64,000 bases of DNA from Geomonas paludis (GTDB taxonomy: Bacteria; Desulfobacterota; Desulfuromonadia; Geobacterales; Geobacteraceae): positions 124,001-188,000 of the forward strand of contig NZ_BLXY01000006.1 in assembly GCF_014193585.1 (NCBI RefSeq), read 5' to 3'. Within the stretch, counting starts at the first letter, position 1. Every line of letters begins with the position of its first letter. Of this stretch, positions 8,210 to 20,659 are shown one piece after another. The position numbers and the translations under genes were made by a program. The notes under the pieces are model-generated. The model worked only from the letters and a program-made list of their open reading frames with translations, was not told where the DNA came from and made no database searches.

Positions 8210-9415
8210 ATGGATCGGCTGATCGCGGCGTTGAAAGACTTTTTCCCCAAGCACCTCCACTCCTCCATTTTCATGGTAGGCGGCATGGTGCGGGACGTGC
8301 TCTTAGGGGTCGAGTGCCAGGACGTGGACCTGGCCGCGGCCGTTCCCGTCTCTGAGCTCTCCGCGCTGGGCTTTCGGCTGGTCGAGTCCAAAAGCACCCC
8401 CAACATCTACTTCCGCTTCAAAGACCCCTTCGGCAAGGTCGAGATCACCTGGCTCCCCACGCTCGACGCCCTCCCCGACGACCTCTCCCGACGCGACTTC
8501 ACCGTTAACGCCATGGCCATGTCATTGGAGGGCCGCCTCTCCGATCCTCTCGGCGGTCAAGCCGACCTCCAGCGACGCACCCTGCGCTGCTGCAGTCCCA
8601 CCAGCCTGACCGACGACCCCTTGCGCATCCTGCGTGGCTTTCGTTTCGAGTGCGAGGGGTGGCGCCTGGATGCTGAGGCGGAAGCGATCCTGCAAGGCCG
8701 GGATTGGTCGGCGGAGTTGCAGCGGATACCGGTGGAGCGGTTTTCCCAGGAGATGCTGAAGGCGATCCCCAAGGAGGACCCGTCCCGCTTCTTCCGCCGC
8801 ATGGTACAGTTCGGGATCGGCACCAACTTCCTTCCCGAGATCTTCCGCATGGCGGAGATAACGGCTGGGCCGCCCCAGCACCACCCCGAGGGGGACCTGC
8901 TCACCCACTCGCTGCAGGTGCTGGAGCGGATGGCACAACTGACGCCGGATCCTACCGCCCGCTTCTGCGCCCTCTTCCATGACCTTGGCAAGCTGTACAC
9001 GCCGCCGGAGCTTCATCCCAAGCACCACGGGCACGACGCCCTGGGCGCCCAGCAGGTGCCGGCCTTCTGCAAGAGGCTCCGTCTGCCGGTCGCGCTGCAA
9101 CGCGCGCTGCAGGCGATCAACAGGCTGCACAACAACGCCAACCGCTGGGAGGAACTTCGGGATTCGACCAAGATCAGGCTGGCGCTTGATGCCATCAAGG
9201 GGGGAATTCAGGATTTCCTGCCGTTGCAGGTGGCGGCGGACTTTCACGCCTCCATGCCGGGGTGGGAGGTGGCGCTGGAGGTGGCGAGGATGAACGCGGC
9301 GCAGCTGGGAATTGATCCGGCGCTGCTGGACAATAAAGAGGTGCCGCCGGAAAAGTTGCAGCAGATTATCATGCAGCATAGGGTGGAGCAGTTAAAAAAA
9401 GGCGTCCAAGACTAA
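8210..9415 (+). CDS. CCA tRNA nucleotidyltransferase / poly(A) polymerase family with HD domain
   Basis: A 401-residue class II nucleotidyltransferase, likely adding CCA or part of it to tRNA 3' ends. The N-terminal catalytic domain has VGGMVRDVLLG (nucleotide-binding loop) and CQDVDLAA (metal-binding carboxylates), then RRDFTVNAMA and LTDDPLRILRGFRFE, all characteristic. The C-terminal half carries an HD phosphohydrolase motif (FCALFHDLGKLYTP), as in bacterial CCA enzymes with 2',3'-cyclic phosphodiesterase activity. The ATG at 8210 is preceded by GAGGA. HD-containing CCA enzymes and poly(A) polymerases are hard to separate from sequence alone, and this genome could divide CC and A addition between two enzymes. 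Confidence 0.88.
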   Translation: MDRLIAALKDFFPKHLHSSIFMVGGMVRDVLLGVECQDVDLAAAVPVSELSALGFRLVESKSTPNIYFRFKDPFGKVEITWLPTLDALPDDLSRRDFTVNAMAMSLEGRLSDPLGGQADLQRRTLRCCSPTSLTDDPLRILRGFRFECEGWRLDAEAEAILQGRDWSAELQRIPVERFSQEMLKAIPKEDPSRFFRRMVQFGIGTNFLPEIFRMAEITAGPPQHHPEGDLLTHSLQVLERMAQLTPDPTARFCALFHDLGKLYTPPELHPKHHGHDALGAQQVPAFCKRLRLPVALQRALQAINRLHNNANRWEELRDSTKIRLALDAIKGGIQDFLPLQVAADFHASMPGWEVALEVARMNAAQLGIDPALLDNKEVPPEKLQQIIMQHRVEQLKKGVQD

Positions 9416-9424
9416 AATCCATTC

Positions 9425-9572
9425 CAGTAACCGTCCCTCTCCCTGTCCCTCTCCCTCCGGGCGAGGGGACGTAGGCTGCTGCCTTTCCGCGATTCCCCCC
9501 ATTTTCAACTAGCCTCCAAGCCTAGCGCGTTCCCGCCCCCGGAGGGGGAGGGACAGGGAGGGGGCTTCCGTT
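9425..9572. repeat. Inverted pair of G/C-rich CCCTCTCCC-type repeats
   Basis: GTCCCTCTCCCTCCGGGCGAGGGG around 9444-9470 is answered by CCCCCGGAGGGGGAGGGACAG around 9536-9560. This is the same dispersed family as the 3.5-kb array, here in the convergent gap between the nucleotidyltransferase and the HD-GYP gene. No separate terminator was found. Confidence 0.65.
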
Positions 9573-9647
9573 CATCACCTTCCTCACCTCACCAGGCAAA
9601 AGGTTGAAAAGAACCGCCACCTCCTCGGCGGCAACCGAAGCTAATCC

Positions 9648-10871
9648 CTATTTCAATTTTGCAGCGTTGACGGCGCGGTCCAAGCCGAGTTTGGGAACGG
9701 AACTGTCGTAGATCATCTCGAACATGTGCTCGATCCGGAAGAAGGCTGCCAACACGGCGGGATCGAAGTGGGCGGCGGGGTTGATCCGGTCGTCTCCGTT
9801 TCTGAACACGTCCAGGGTTTCCTGGTGGGTCATGGCTCCCTTGTAACTGCGCCGGGAACGGAGGGCGTCGTAGACGTCGGCGACCTTCACGATGCGGCCC
9901 GAGAGCGGGATCCGCTCTCCCTTGAGCCGCTTGGGATAACCGGTGCCGTCCCAGTTCTCGTGATGGGAGATCGCAATCTCCCTCGCAATCCTCAGTCTGG
10001 GAGAGTCGCCTATGATCTCTGAGCCGTAGGCGGGATGCTGGCGCACCAGCTTCATTTCCCTTGGGGTCAGCCTCCCCTCCTTGAGCAGGATCTCGGTCGG
10101 AATGCGAATCTTGCCCACGTCGTGCATCTGCGCGGACATCGACATATCTTCCACGAACTCGGTGTTGTATCCCATGTTGGCGGCAAGCGCCCCCGCGTAA
10201 CGGTTGACACGCAGGATGTGATGCCCGGTATCGGGCTCCGCGGCTTCACATGCCCGGGCCAGGGCCTGGATGGCGTAGTGGAAAGCGTGCTCGGTCTCGC
10301 GCATGCCGTTGGAAACGGTGACCAGTGAACCTATCATGACCGCGGCACTTCTGAGGACGTCGGCGTCGTACTCGGTCACGTGCCCGGCATAGTTGAATGC
10401 TTCGATGACGCCGCGGACGTCGCCGCTGATGCGGCAGCTCACGAAATTGAGGATCGGCTCTCCCATGGCCGCTACCACCTGCGGGTGGAAGAAGGTTTGG
10501 AATTCCTCCACGGTGGCGCAACTATCGGTCCAGTTCAGTGCCACCGCTTCGCTGCCCCCCTCGACCATGAGCAGGTTGCTGGCGTAGGTGGAGCCGGGTT
10601 CGATGGTGATCTGGTCGGAGCGTTCCAGGAGTTCGCCGTGCCTTAAGTGAAAAACGCGACCGTTGCAGCAGACCGCACCGGGCCCTTCGTTGGCGATGAG
10701 GATGCCGCTCGGCCCGCGGCGACCGTTGCCGCCCAAGAGCTTCCCAAGCACCTCGCGGTACAGTTCGTCGCTGCTGAACTTGCGGCGGGTCAGATCCTTG
10801 AGGGTCTCGTCGGTCAACCCTATGAGATCCAGGGTCTGTCTGAGCGCCATGTGACACAGTTCCTGGGGCAT
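9648..10871 (-). CDS. HD-GYP domain protein (probable cyclic di-GMP phosphodiesterase)
   Basis: A 407-residue signalling protein. Residues 1-190 form a poorly conserved, probably GAF-like sensory region. Residues from about 200 form an HD-GYP domain, which hydrolyses cyclic di-GMP. The domain shows HHILRVNRYAGALA, the metal site SAQMHDVGKIRIP, HHENWDGTGYPKRLKGE (the HHExxDGxGYP signature) and VADVYDALRSRRSYKG. All key residues are present, so enzymatic activity is likely. No transmembrane segment is evident, so it should be cytoplasmic. It stands alone, flanked by repeats. Confidence 0.9.
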   Translation of the reverse strand: MPQELCHMALRQTLDLIGLTDETLKDLTRRKFSSDELYREVLGKLLGGNGRRGPSGILIANEGPGAVCCNGRVFHLRHGELLERSDQITIEPGSTYASNLLMVEGGSEAVALNWTDSCATVEEFQTFFHPQVVAAMGEPILNFVSCRISGDVRGVIEAFNYAGHVTEYDADVLRSAAVMIGSLVTVSNGMRETEHAFHYAIQALARACEAAEPDTGHHILRVNRYAGALAANMGYNTEFVEDMSMSAQMHDVGKIRIPTEILLKEGRLTPREMKLVRQHPAYGSEIIGDSPRLRIAREIAISHHENWDGTGYPKRLKGERIPLSGRIVKVADVYDALRSRRSYKGAMTHQETLDVFRNGDDRINPAAHFDPAVLAAFFRIEHMFEMIYDSSVPKLGLDRAVNAAKLK

Positions 10872-10950
10872 GCTCTCTTCCTTTATGGCCGAGTTAAGAG
10901 TGGCCTCTTCTTTATAACTGATGCCAAAGAAACTTCAACGGCTTTGTAAT

Positions 10951-11070
10951 TTAACGCAAAGACGCAAAGGCGCAAAAACTGCAACAGCATAAAATCAAGA
11001 CTGTTGACTAAGGCCCTGTTCTATCTGCTTTTGACGTGCCACTTTGCGGCTTTGCGCCTTTGCGTTAAGA
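10951..11070. repeat. Long inverted repeat of the TTAACGCAAAGACGCAAAGG type
   Basis: TTAACGCAAAGACGCAAAGG near 10951-10970 (continuing GCGCAAA) pairs with TTTGCGCCTTTGCGTTAAG near 11051-11069. The arms are about 27 bp and the loop about 65 bases. It lies between the korC terminator and the HD-GYP promoter region. It looks like a dispersed palindromic element, not a gene. Confidence 0.75.
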
Positions 11071-11098
11071 AACAGCCTTTAAAGGTTTAGCTTCTGAA

Positions 11099-11132
11099 TA
11101 AAAAAAGGCCCGGCTGTTGAGCCGGGCCTTTC
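11099..11132 (-). terminator. Intrinsic terminator of the kor operon
   Basis: On the minus strand AAGGCCCGGCT, a four-base loop and AGCCGGGCCTT are followed by seven T. It sits 24 bases past the korC stop codon and has the ideal form. Confidence 0.93.
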
Positions 11133-11155
11133 CTTTGTTACTGGTGTCAGGACAA

Positions 11156-11704
11156 TTAGGCGCGTGCTGCGATGGCTTTCTCGTAGCCCATCTGGAACGC
11201 CTTCTTGTTCAGCTCCATGAAGGCCTCCGGCACACGGGCCAGAACCGCCTTCTCGGCGCCTTCCTTGGTGACCACGCCGGTCAGTGCCACCATGGCGCCC
11301 AGCGCCACGATGTTGGCCACGATCTCACGGCCGACTTCGTTCTTGGCGGTGTTGATGATCGGGAAGGCAACGGTGTTGAAGTTCCCTTTGGGGACGTTCT
11401 TCACCAGGTCGGAGTCGATCAGCAGCACGCCCCCTTCCTTCAGGTCATGGGAGTACTTGTCGGCTGCTTCCTGGGTCAGCGCGAGCAGCGCGTCAACCAC
11501 GGTCGCCTTCGGGTAGTCGATCATGGTGTCGGAAACGATGACCTCCGACTTGGATGCGCCACCCCTTGCCTCGGGGCCGTAGCTCTGGGACTGAACTGCC
11601 TGCTTGCCGTCGTAGATGGAAGCGGCTTCTGCCATGATGACGCCGGCGAGGATGAGACCCTGCCCACCAGCCCCGGAAAATCTGATTTCATATCTCTGAG
11701 ACAT
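11156..11704 (-). CDS. korC: 2-oxoglutarate:ferredoxin oxidoreductase, gamma subunit
   Basis: Gamma subunit (182 residues) of the four-subunit 2-oxoacid:ferredoxin oxidoreductase that oxidatively decarboxylates 2-oxoglutarate to succinyl-CoA with ferredoxin as acceptor. The start at 11704 (MSQRYEIRFSGAGGQG) has GGAGG eight bases upstream; the frame is open further but only into korB. The glycine-rich SGAGGQGLILAG and SYGPEARGGASKSE are characteristic of the subunit. It is the last gene of korDABC and its start lies 19 bases before the korB stop region, so translation is probably coupled. Confidence 0.93.
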   Translation of the reverse strand: MSQRYEIRFSGAGGQGLILAGVIMAEAASIYDGKQAVQSQSYGPEARGGASKSEVIVSDTMIDYPKATVVDALLALTQEAADKYSHDLKEGGVLLIDSDLVKNVPKGNFNTVAFPIINTAKNEVGREIVANIVALGAMVALTGVVTKEGAEKAVLARVPEAFMELNKKAFQMGYEKAIAARA

Positions 11705-11723
11705 CTGAGGTTCTCCTCCTTTG

Positions 11724-12536
11724 TTATTTCTTGGCGCGCTCAATGACCTTCGCGTATTCGTCGGTGTAGTTCGGACGCTCTTCCTTGTACAGAACACCGG
11801 TGAGGATCTTGCCTTCGAGCTGTTCGGCAGTCATCTTCTCGGCGGCCTTGACCGGAACGGCGATGTCCTTCAGGCGGTTCATCATCTCGATGACCGACTT
11901 GAACTTGTTGCGGCGACCGTAGGTGGTCGGGCAGTCGTCCAGGATCTCGACGACGGAGAAGCCTTTGTGCTGGATGGCTTCCGCGATCAGCTTGTCGATC
12001 TGGGTTGCGTGGTAAGCGGTGCCACGTGCCACGAAGGTGGCGCCGGCGCCGATAGCCAGCTTGGCGACGTCGAATGCCGGGTCGGGGTTGCCGTACACGG
12101 TGGTGGACGCCTTGGCGCCGGTCGGGGTGCAGGGGGAGAACTGGCCGCCGGTCATGCCGTAGATGTTGTTGTTCATGATGATGTAGGTCATGTCGATGTT
12201 ACGACGGCAGGCGTGGATGAAGTGGTTGCCGCCGATCGCGGTACCGTCGCCGTCGCCGCCCACCAGGATGACGTTCATCTCCGGCTTGGCCATCTTGACG
12301 CCGGTTGCGAAAGCGGCGGCGCGGCCATGCGCGGTGTGCAGGGTGCAGAAGTCCATGTAGCCGGGGAGACGCGAAGCGCAGCCGATGCCGGAAACGATGG
12401 CGGTGTTGTCCTTCTGAAGACCAAGGGTGTCGATCGCGCGGATCAGGCCTTTCATGACAATGCCGTGACCGCAGCCCGGGCACCAGATGTGCGGCAGCTT
12501 GCCGGGACGGATGTACTTATCGTAATCAAAAGCCAT
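11724..12536 (-). CDS. korB: 2-oxoglutarate:ferredoxin oxidoreductase, beta subunit (TPP-binding)
   Basis: Thiamine-diphosphate-binding catalytic subunit, 270 residues. The start MAFDYDKYIRPG at 12536 has AAGGAGG upstream, inside the end of korA. Motifs: IWCPGCGHGIV (N-terminal CxxC), VGGDGDGTAIGGNHF (GDG...N signature for Mg-TPP) and NNNIYGMTGGQFSPCTPTG. The beta subunit gives 2-oxoacid specificity with KorA. The gene starts one base after the korA stop. Assignment to 2-oxoglutarate rather than another 2-oxoacid rests on the separate small ferredoxin subunit and on the TCA neighbours icd and mdh. Confidence 0.94.
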   Translation of the reverse strand: MAFDYDKYIRPGKLPHIWCPGCGHGIVMKGLIRAIDTLGLQKDNTAIVSGIGCASRLPGYMDFCTLHTAHGRAAAFATGVKMAKPEMNVILVGGDGDGTAIGGNHFIHACRRNIDMTYIIMNNNIYGMTGGQFSPCTPTGAKASTTVYGNPDPAFDVAKLAIGAGATFVARGTAYHATQIDKLIAEAIQHKGFSVVEILDDCPTTYGRRNKFKSVIEMMNRLKDIAVPVKAAEKMTAEQLEGKILTGVLYKEERPNYTDEYAKVIERAKK

Positions 12537-12537
12537 G

Positions 12538-13677
12538 TTACTTAACCTCCTTGATCTTTTCGAGGATCTGCCCCGGGTTGATCGGCTCGCCGTCAACGCG
12601 GAAGATGCCGTGGACCGCTGCCTTGCCTTCTGCGCAGCGCTTCACTTCACCGGTGCACATGCCGAGGTTCATCTCCGGAGTGATGAACGCCTTCACCTTG
12701 CCGGCGAGAGCGGCGATCTGCTTATCCGGGAACGGCCAGAAGGTCTTGATCCTGAACAGGCCGGCCTTGATCCCCTGCTTCCTGGCCTCGTTCACTGCGA
12801 AACGGGCGGAACGGGAGGTGGAGCCGAAGGCCACGATGGCTACTTCTGCGTCGGCAAGTTCGTACTCTTCGAACTGGACGATGTCGTCGACGTTGGCGTC
12901 GACCTTGCGCACCTGGCGCTCTTCCTCGGCCTGCACCCAGGCAGCCTTGGTGGTCGGGAAGCCGTCCTGGCCCTTGTTGAGACCGGTCACGTGGAAGCGG
13001 TAGCCGCTACCGAAAGCCGCCAGCGGCGGCACGTCGCCGAAGCTGGTGTCGTACGGCTTGTACTCGGCCGGTGCGACGGTCGGAGCGGTCCTGTTGATGA
13101 CTTCCAGCTCGCCCGGCTCCGGGAACACGATGCGCTCGCGCATGTGGGCCACGATCTCGTCCGGCATGACCATGACCGGGGTGCGGTATTTCTCGGCCAG
13201 GTTGAAGGCGCGCACGGTCTCTTCGAAGAGCTCCTGCACGGAGGCCGGGGTGAGGCAGATGGCCGGGTGGTCACCGTGGGTGCCCCACTTGGCGCACATG
13301 ACGTCGGACTGGGAAGGGCCGGTCGGCATACCGGTGGAGGGGCCGCCCCTCATGACGTTGACGATGACGCACGGGGTCTCGGCGATGCAGGCGTAGCCGA
13401 TCAGCTCCTGCTTGAGGGAAAGGCCCGGGCCGGAGGTCGCGGTCAGTACTTTGGCGCCGGTAAGCGAAGCGCCGATGACGGAAGCCATGGCACCGATCTC
13501 ATCTTCCATCTGAATGAATTTACCGCCGATCTTCGGAAGCTCGACAGACATAACCTCTGCCACCTCGGTAGAGGGTGTAATCGGATAACCGCCGAAGAAC
13601 GTGCACCCGGCGTAGAGTGCCCCCTGTGCGGCAGCTTCGTTCCCCTGAAGGAATGCAACTTTTTTAGCCACTTTCAT
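12538..13677 (-). CDS. korA: 2-oxoglutarate:ferredoxin oxidoreductase, alpha subunit
   Basis: Alpha subunit, 379 residues, carrying the pyrimidine-binding domain. The start at 13677 is fixed by TAGGAGGT just upstream. Motifs: FFGGYPITPSTEVAE near the N-terminus, QMEDEIGAMASVIGAS, and TATSGPGLSLKQELIG, all typical of 2-oxoacid:acceptor oxidoreductase alpha chains. With KorB it forms the catalytic core; KorD passes electrons to ferredoxin. It lies second in korDABC, 15 bases after korD. Confidence 0.94.
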   Translation of the reverse strand: MKVAKKVAFLQGNEAAAQGALYAGCTFFGGYPITPSTEVAEVMSVELPKIGGKFIQMEDEIGAMASVIGASLTGAKVLTATSGPGLSLKQELIGYACIAETPCVIVNVMRGGPSTGMPTGPSQSDVMCAKWGTHGDHPAICLTPASVQELFEETVRAFNLAEKYRTPVMVMPDEIVAHMRERIVFPEPGELEVINRTAPTVAPAEYKPYDTSFGDVPPLAAFGSGYRFHVTGLNKGQDGFPTTKAAWVQAEEERQVRKVDANVDDIVQFEEYELADAEVAIVAFGSTSRSARFAVNEARKQGIKAGLFRIKTFWPFPDKQIAALAGKVKAFITPEMNLGMCTGEVKRCAEGKAAVHGIFRVDGEPINPGQILEKIKEVK

Positions 13678-13692
13678 ACCTCCTAAGATTGT

Positions 13693-13884
13693 TTACGATA
13701 CTTTGATTGCAAAATCAGGGCATCTCAGCTCGCACTGCATGCACTTGATGCAGGCCTCAAGGTTCTTGACGCTTGCCACAAAGCCCTTCATTTCCAAGAC
13801 CTTGGTGGGGCAGAATTCCACACAGATGTGGCACCCCTTGCAGTACTTCTCGATGATCTCGATGTTCGCCGGTGTTTTCTCCAT
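13693..13884 (-). CDS. korD: 2-oxoglutarate:ferredoxin oxidoreductase, delta (ferredoxin-like) subunit
   Basis: A 63-residue 2[4Fe-4S] ferredoxin-type subunit. The start MEKTPANIEIIEKY at 13884 has AGGAG upstream. The two cluster motifs are CKGCHICVEFCP and CIKCMQCELRCP, a perfect pair of CxxCxxCxxxCP. It is the first gene of korDABC and moves electrons from the TPP centre towards free ferredoxin. Confidence 0.93.
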   Translation of the reverse strand: MEKTPANIEIIEKYCKGCHICVEFCPTKVLEMKGFVASVKNLEACIKCMQCELRCPDFAIKVS

Positions 13885-13934
13885 CAACGTAGCTCCTTTG
13901 ACAAATTGCCCTCGCAGGCTGTGCAAATTGTGGG

Positions 13935-13964
13935 GTTATAACACATAGTGTTTACAAAATGCAA
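13935..13964 (-). promoter_or_regulatory. Predicted sigma-70-type promoter of korDABC
   Basis: TTGCAT at 13964-13959, an 18-base spacer and TATAAC at 13940-13935 on the minus strand, about 50 bases before korD. The predicted start site is near 13928. Confidence 0.6.
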
Positions 13965-13997
13965 GTGCTCGGATTTTGGCCCAAACTGTCTGTTTTT

Positions 13998-14037
13998 GTA
14001 AAAAGGGGGTAGAGAGGGGAAACCTCCCTACCCCCTG
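13998..14037 (-). terminator. Intrinsic terminator after mdh
   Basis: On the minus strand a GGGGGTAGGGAGG / CCTCTCTACCCCC stem is followed by five T. It separates icd-mdh from korDABC. Confidence 0.85.
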
Positions 14038-14059
14038 GTAGTACCACGCAAGCTGCCTG

Positions 14060-15031
<972 letters not shown>

Positions 15032-15077
15032 TTAAATGTGATGTGTACGGTACAACGGAATTTACTGTTTACGCCTC

Positions 15078-17827
<2,750 letters not shown>

Positions 17828-18517
17828 TCAGTGCAGCGGGTGATCCTGTGCGTAGCGGCGGGCCTCGGCGAAGTCGTCGCGCCCGGCGTTCCTGGGAACG
17901 CGCAGCACCTGCCCCGGCCAGATGTGCTTGGGATCCCGGATCTGGTCCCGGTTGGCCCGGTAGATCAGGGGCCAGAGGTTGCGGTCGCCGTAAACCTCGG
18001 GGCGTGAGGCGATCAGCGGCAGCGATTCGCCACGGCGCACGGTCCAGGAGGCCACCTGAACCGGCTCCTTCGCCACCGGCCGGACCTTGCGCCGCTCCGC
18101 CTCGGCGGCTTCCCGCCGCGCCTTCTCGGCAGCCTGCGCCTTGACCAGGCGTTCTTCTTCCAGGCGGGCCAGGCGCTCCAGCTCGGCGCGTCGCTGCTCC
18201 TCGGCCAGTCGGGCCGCCTCGGCCAGCCGGCGCGCCTTCTCCTCGGCCACCTCCTGCGCGAGGAGGTCCCCCTTCAGGATGGTCATCTGGAAGTAGCGGT
18301 CCGCTTCCTCCTGCTCGCTCTCCATCAGGTAGGCGTCCCCCTTGAGAAACGCCTGCAGCACGCTCGCGTACTCGGCCGGGCGCAGCCGCTCCCCGCCTTC
18401 GAGCTTCAGCTGGTCCAGCTTGGCCGCGGCCTCATCGCGAAAACGCGGCGGCTGCGTTGCGCAGGCCGCCGCTGAGAGTAAAAGCAGCAGGATTATGAAA
18501 CGGGCAAAAAGCCTCAA
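17828..18517 (-). CDS. LysM-domain lipoprotein with long coiled coil
   Basis: A 229-residue envelope protein. The N-terminus is a lipoprotein signal (FIILLLLLSAAACATQ; lipobox SAAC), so it should be anchored in a membrane and face the periplasm. Residues 30-80 are TolA/TPR-like helix. Residues 80-150 are a Glu/Arg/Ala-rich coiled coil. Residues 160-215 form a LysM domain (WTVRRGESLPLIASRPEVYG, then LWPLIYRANRDQI and IWPGQVLRVPR), which binds peptidoglycan. It follows aspS by 12 bases and is probably co-transcribed. The precise function is unknown. Confidence 0.85.
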   Translation of the reverse strand: MRLFARFIILLLLLSAAACATQPPRFRDEAAAKLDQLKLEGGERLRPAEYASVLQAFLKGDAYLMESEQEEADRYFQMTILKGDLLAQEVAEEKARRLAEAARLAEEQRRAELERLARLEEERLVKAQAAEKARREAAEAERRKVRPVAKEPVQVASWTVRRGESLPLIASRPEVYGDRNLWPLIYRANRDQIRDPKHIWPGQVLRVPRNAGRDDFAEARRYAQDHPLH

Positions 18518-18529
18518 AGAGAGGACGCC

Positions 18530-20314
18530 CTACTGCTTCGCGGCGAGACGGATGCCCAGGTCGCGCAGCTGCAGCGTGTCGACGCCCGAGGGCGCCTCGG
18601 ACATCAGGCAGGCCCCTTTCTGGGTTTTCGGGAAGGCGATGACATCGCGGATGGAGTCGGAGCCGGTGATCAGCATCATCAGGCGGTCCAGGCCGAAGGC
18701 GATGCCGCCGTGCGGCGGGGTGCCGTACTCGAGGGCGTCGAGCAGGAAGCCGAACTTGCCGCGCGCGCTCTCCTCGGAAAGGCCGAGCATCTTGAACATC
18801 AGGGACTGCACCTCTTCCTGGTGGATCCTGATGGAGCCGCCGCCGATCTCGTTGCCGTTGAGCACCAGGTCGTAGGCCTTGGCGCGGCAGCGGCCGGGGT
18901 CGCTCTCCACGTACTGCAGGTCCTCGTCCATGGGGGCGGTGAAGGGGTGGTGCACGGCGGCCCAACGCTTCTCCTCCTCGTCCCACTCGAGCAGCGGGAA
19001 GTCGGTGATCCAGACGAAGCGGAACACGTTCGGGTCGGTGAGCCCCATCTTGGCGGCCAGGTGGTTCCTGAGCTTGCCGAGGGAGTCGTTGACCACTTTC
19101 GGCTTGTCGGCCACGAACAGGAGCAGGTCGCCTTCCTTCGCGTCGAACGCCTTGTCCATGGTGGCGATCTCTTCCGGGGTGAAGAACTTGGCGATGGGCG
19201 ACTGCCACCCTTCCGCGGTCATCTTCACGTAGGCGAGGCCCTTGGCGCCGTAGATCTTGGCGAACTCGGTAAGGTCGTCGATCTCCTTGCGGCTCATGGC
19301 GCCGGCGCCCTTGACGTTGATACCCTTGACGATGCCGCCGCCGTTGACCACGTCGGCGAAGACCTTGAAGCCGGAGTTCTTCACGATGTCGGAGAGTTCG
19401 ACCAGCTCGAGGCCGAAGCGCAGGTCCGGGTTGTCCACGCCGAAGCGGCGGATCGCCTCCTGGTAGGTCATCCGCTCGATGGGGAGCTCGACCTTGACGC
19501 CGCGCGCCTCGGTGAAGATGCGGGCCATGAGCCCTTCCATCACGGTGATGATGTCTTCGCGGTCGATGAAGGACATCTCGCAGTCGATCTGGGTGAACTC
19601 GGGCTGACGGTCGGCGCGCAGGTCCTCGTCGCGGAAGCAGCGCACGATCTGGAAGTAGCGGTCGAAACCGGAGACCATGAGGATCTGCTTGAACAGCTGC
19701 GGGGACTGCGGCAGGGCGTAGAACTCACCCTTGTTGATGCGCGACGGGACCAGGAAGTCGCGGGCACCTTCGGGGGTGGATTTGGTCAGGAACGGGGTCT
19801 CCAGCTCGAGGAAGCCGTTGTCGGTCAGGTAGGAGCGGGTGAGCTGGGCGACCTTGGAGCGCAGGATCAGGTTCTGCTGCAGCTGCCCGGTACGCAGGTC
19901 CAGGTAGCGGTACTTGAGACGGATGTTCTCGTTGACGTCGACGAAGCCGTCCAGGGTGAAGGGAAGCGCCTTGGAGGGGTTCAGGAGCTTGCACTCTTTT
20001 ACCAGCACCTCGACCTCGCCGGTCTTCATCTTCGGGTTCACGGTCCCTTCCGGACGCGCCGCCACGGTTCCTTTGATGGCGAGGACGAATTCGTTCCTGG
20101 CGGTCTCGGCCTTGGCATGCGCGTCGGCGTTTCTTTCCGGGTCGAAAACCACCTGGGCGACGCCGTCCCTGTCGCGCAGGTCAACGAAGATGAGACCGCC
20201 GTGGTCGCGCCGCTTGGCTACCCATCCCATCAGGACCACGTCCTGACCGATGTGCTCGGCCCGCAACTCGCCGCAATAACTGGTTCTCTTCCAATCGCCC
20301 AGAAAATCTATCAT
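18530..20314 (-). CDS. aspS: Aspartyl-tRNA synthetase
   Basis: Class IIb synthetase, 594 residues, the bacterial long form with an inserted GAD domain. The start at 20314 ([18 protein letters not shown]) has AAGGAGGG upstream; the frame is open further but without support. Motifs: [19 protein letters not shown] (OB-fold anticodon domain), [19 protein letters not shown] (motif 2) and [12 protein letters not shown] (motif 3). Whether it is discriminating or also charges tRNA-Asn cannot be judged without a view of asnS or gatCAB. The LysM lipoprotein gene follows closely. Confidence 0.96.
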   Translation of the reverse strand: MIDFLGDWKRTSYCGELRAEHIGQDVVLMGWVAKRRDHGGLIFVDLRDRDGVAQVVFDPERNADAHAKAETARNEFVLAIKGTVAARPEGTVNPKMKTGEVEVLVKECKLLNPSKALPFTLDGFVDVNENIRLKYRYLDLRTGQLQQNLILRSKVAQLTRSYLTDNGFLELETPFLTKSTPEGARDFLVPSRINKGEFYALPQSPQLFKQILMVSGFDRYFQIVRCFRDEDLRADRQPEFTQIDCEMSFIDREDIITVMEGLMARIFTEARGVKVELPIERMTYQEAIRRFGVDNPDLRFGLELVELSDIVKNSGFKVFADVVNGGGIVKGINVKGAGAMSRKEIDDLTEFAKIYGAKGLAYVKMTAEGWQSPIAKFFTPEEIATMDKAFDAKEGDLLLFVADKPKVVNDSLGKLRNHLAAKMGLTDPNVFRFVWITDFPLLEWDEEEKRWAAVHHPFTAPMDEDLQYVESDPGRCRAKAYDLVLNGNEIGGGSIRIHQEEVQSLMFKMLGLSEESARGKFGFLLDALEYGTPPHGGIAFGLDRLMMLITGSDSIRDVIAFPKTQKGACLMSEAPSGVDTLQLRDLGIRLAAKQ

Positions 20315-20604
20315 GTAAACCCTCCTTGGTTTTATCTGCAGGGAAATAAATCGCGTAACTATAACCAAAAACAAATTTTGCTTCAACCAAAAAGCACCCC
20401 CACGCCAGCGTTGTCCGACCCAGATGTTGCATTGGCCCCAAAGCCCCCCTCCCCTCGCGGGAGGGGGTTAGGGTGGGGGTAGGTGCCACATCTGCGGTCA
20501 TGGCCAACGTCACCCACCCCCCTGCCCCCTCCCGCCTTCGCGGGACGCAGCGCTTCGGCGCGCAGGCCCGTCAAGGGAGGGGGAGAGTTGGAAACAGCGG
20601 AGGC
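20315..20604. repeat. Intergenic region with CCCTCTCCC-type repeats
   Basis: Between aspS and the regulator terminator. CCCCCCTCCCCTCGCGGGAG at 20444-20463 and an inverted partner near 20516-20583 (CCCCTGCCCCCTCCCGCCTT ... GGGAGGGGGAGAG) belong to the dispersed G/C-rich family. The inner part carries CGCTTCGGCGCGCAGGCCCG. No gene is seen. Confidence 0.65.
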
Positions 20605-20638
20605 AAAAAAGGCCCGGCAGAGTGCTCTACCGGGCCTT
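20605..20638 (-). terminator. Intrinsic terminator of the lactate operon regulator gene
   Basis: On the minus strand an AAGGCCCGG-type stem of 14 pairs with one mismatch (20609-20622 with 20625-20638) is followed by a run of six T. It lies about 20 bases past the stop of the GntR-type gene. Confidence 0.9.
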
Positions 20639-20659
20639 GGGCTCCCTTGCTTGGGGTAC

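Noticed and set aside
20315-20604. Short plus-strand frames in the aspS upstream region
   Set aside because: They are made of translated G/C-rich repeats and have no ribosome binding site.
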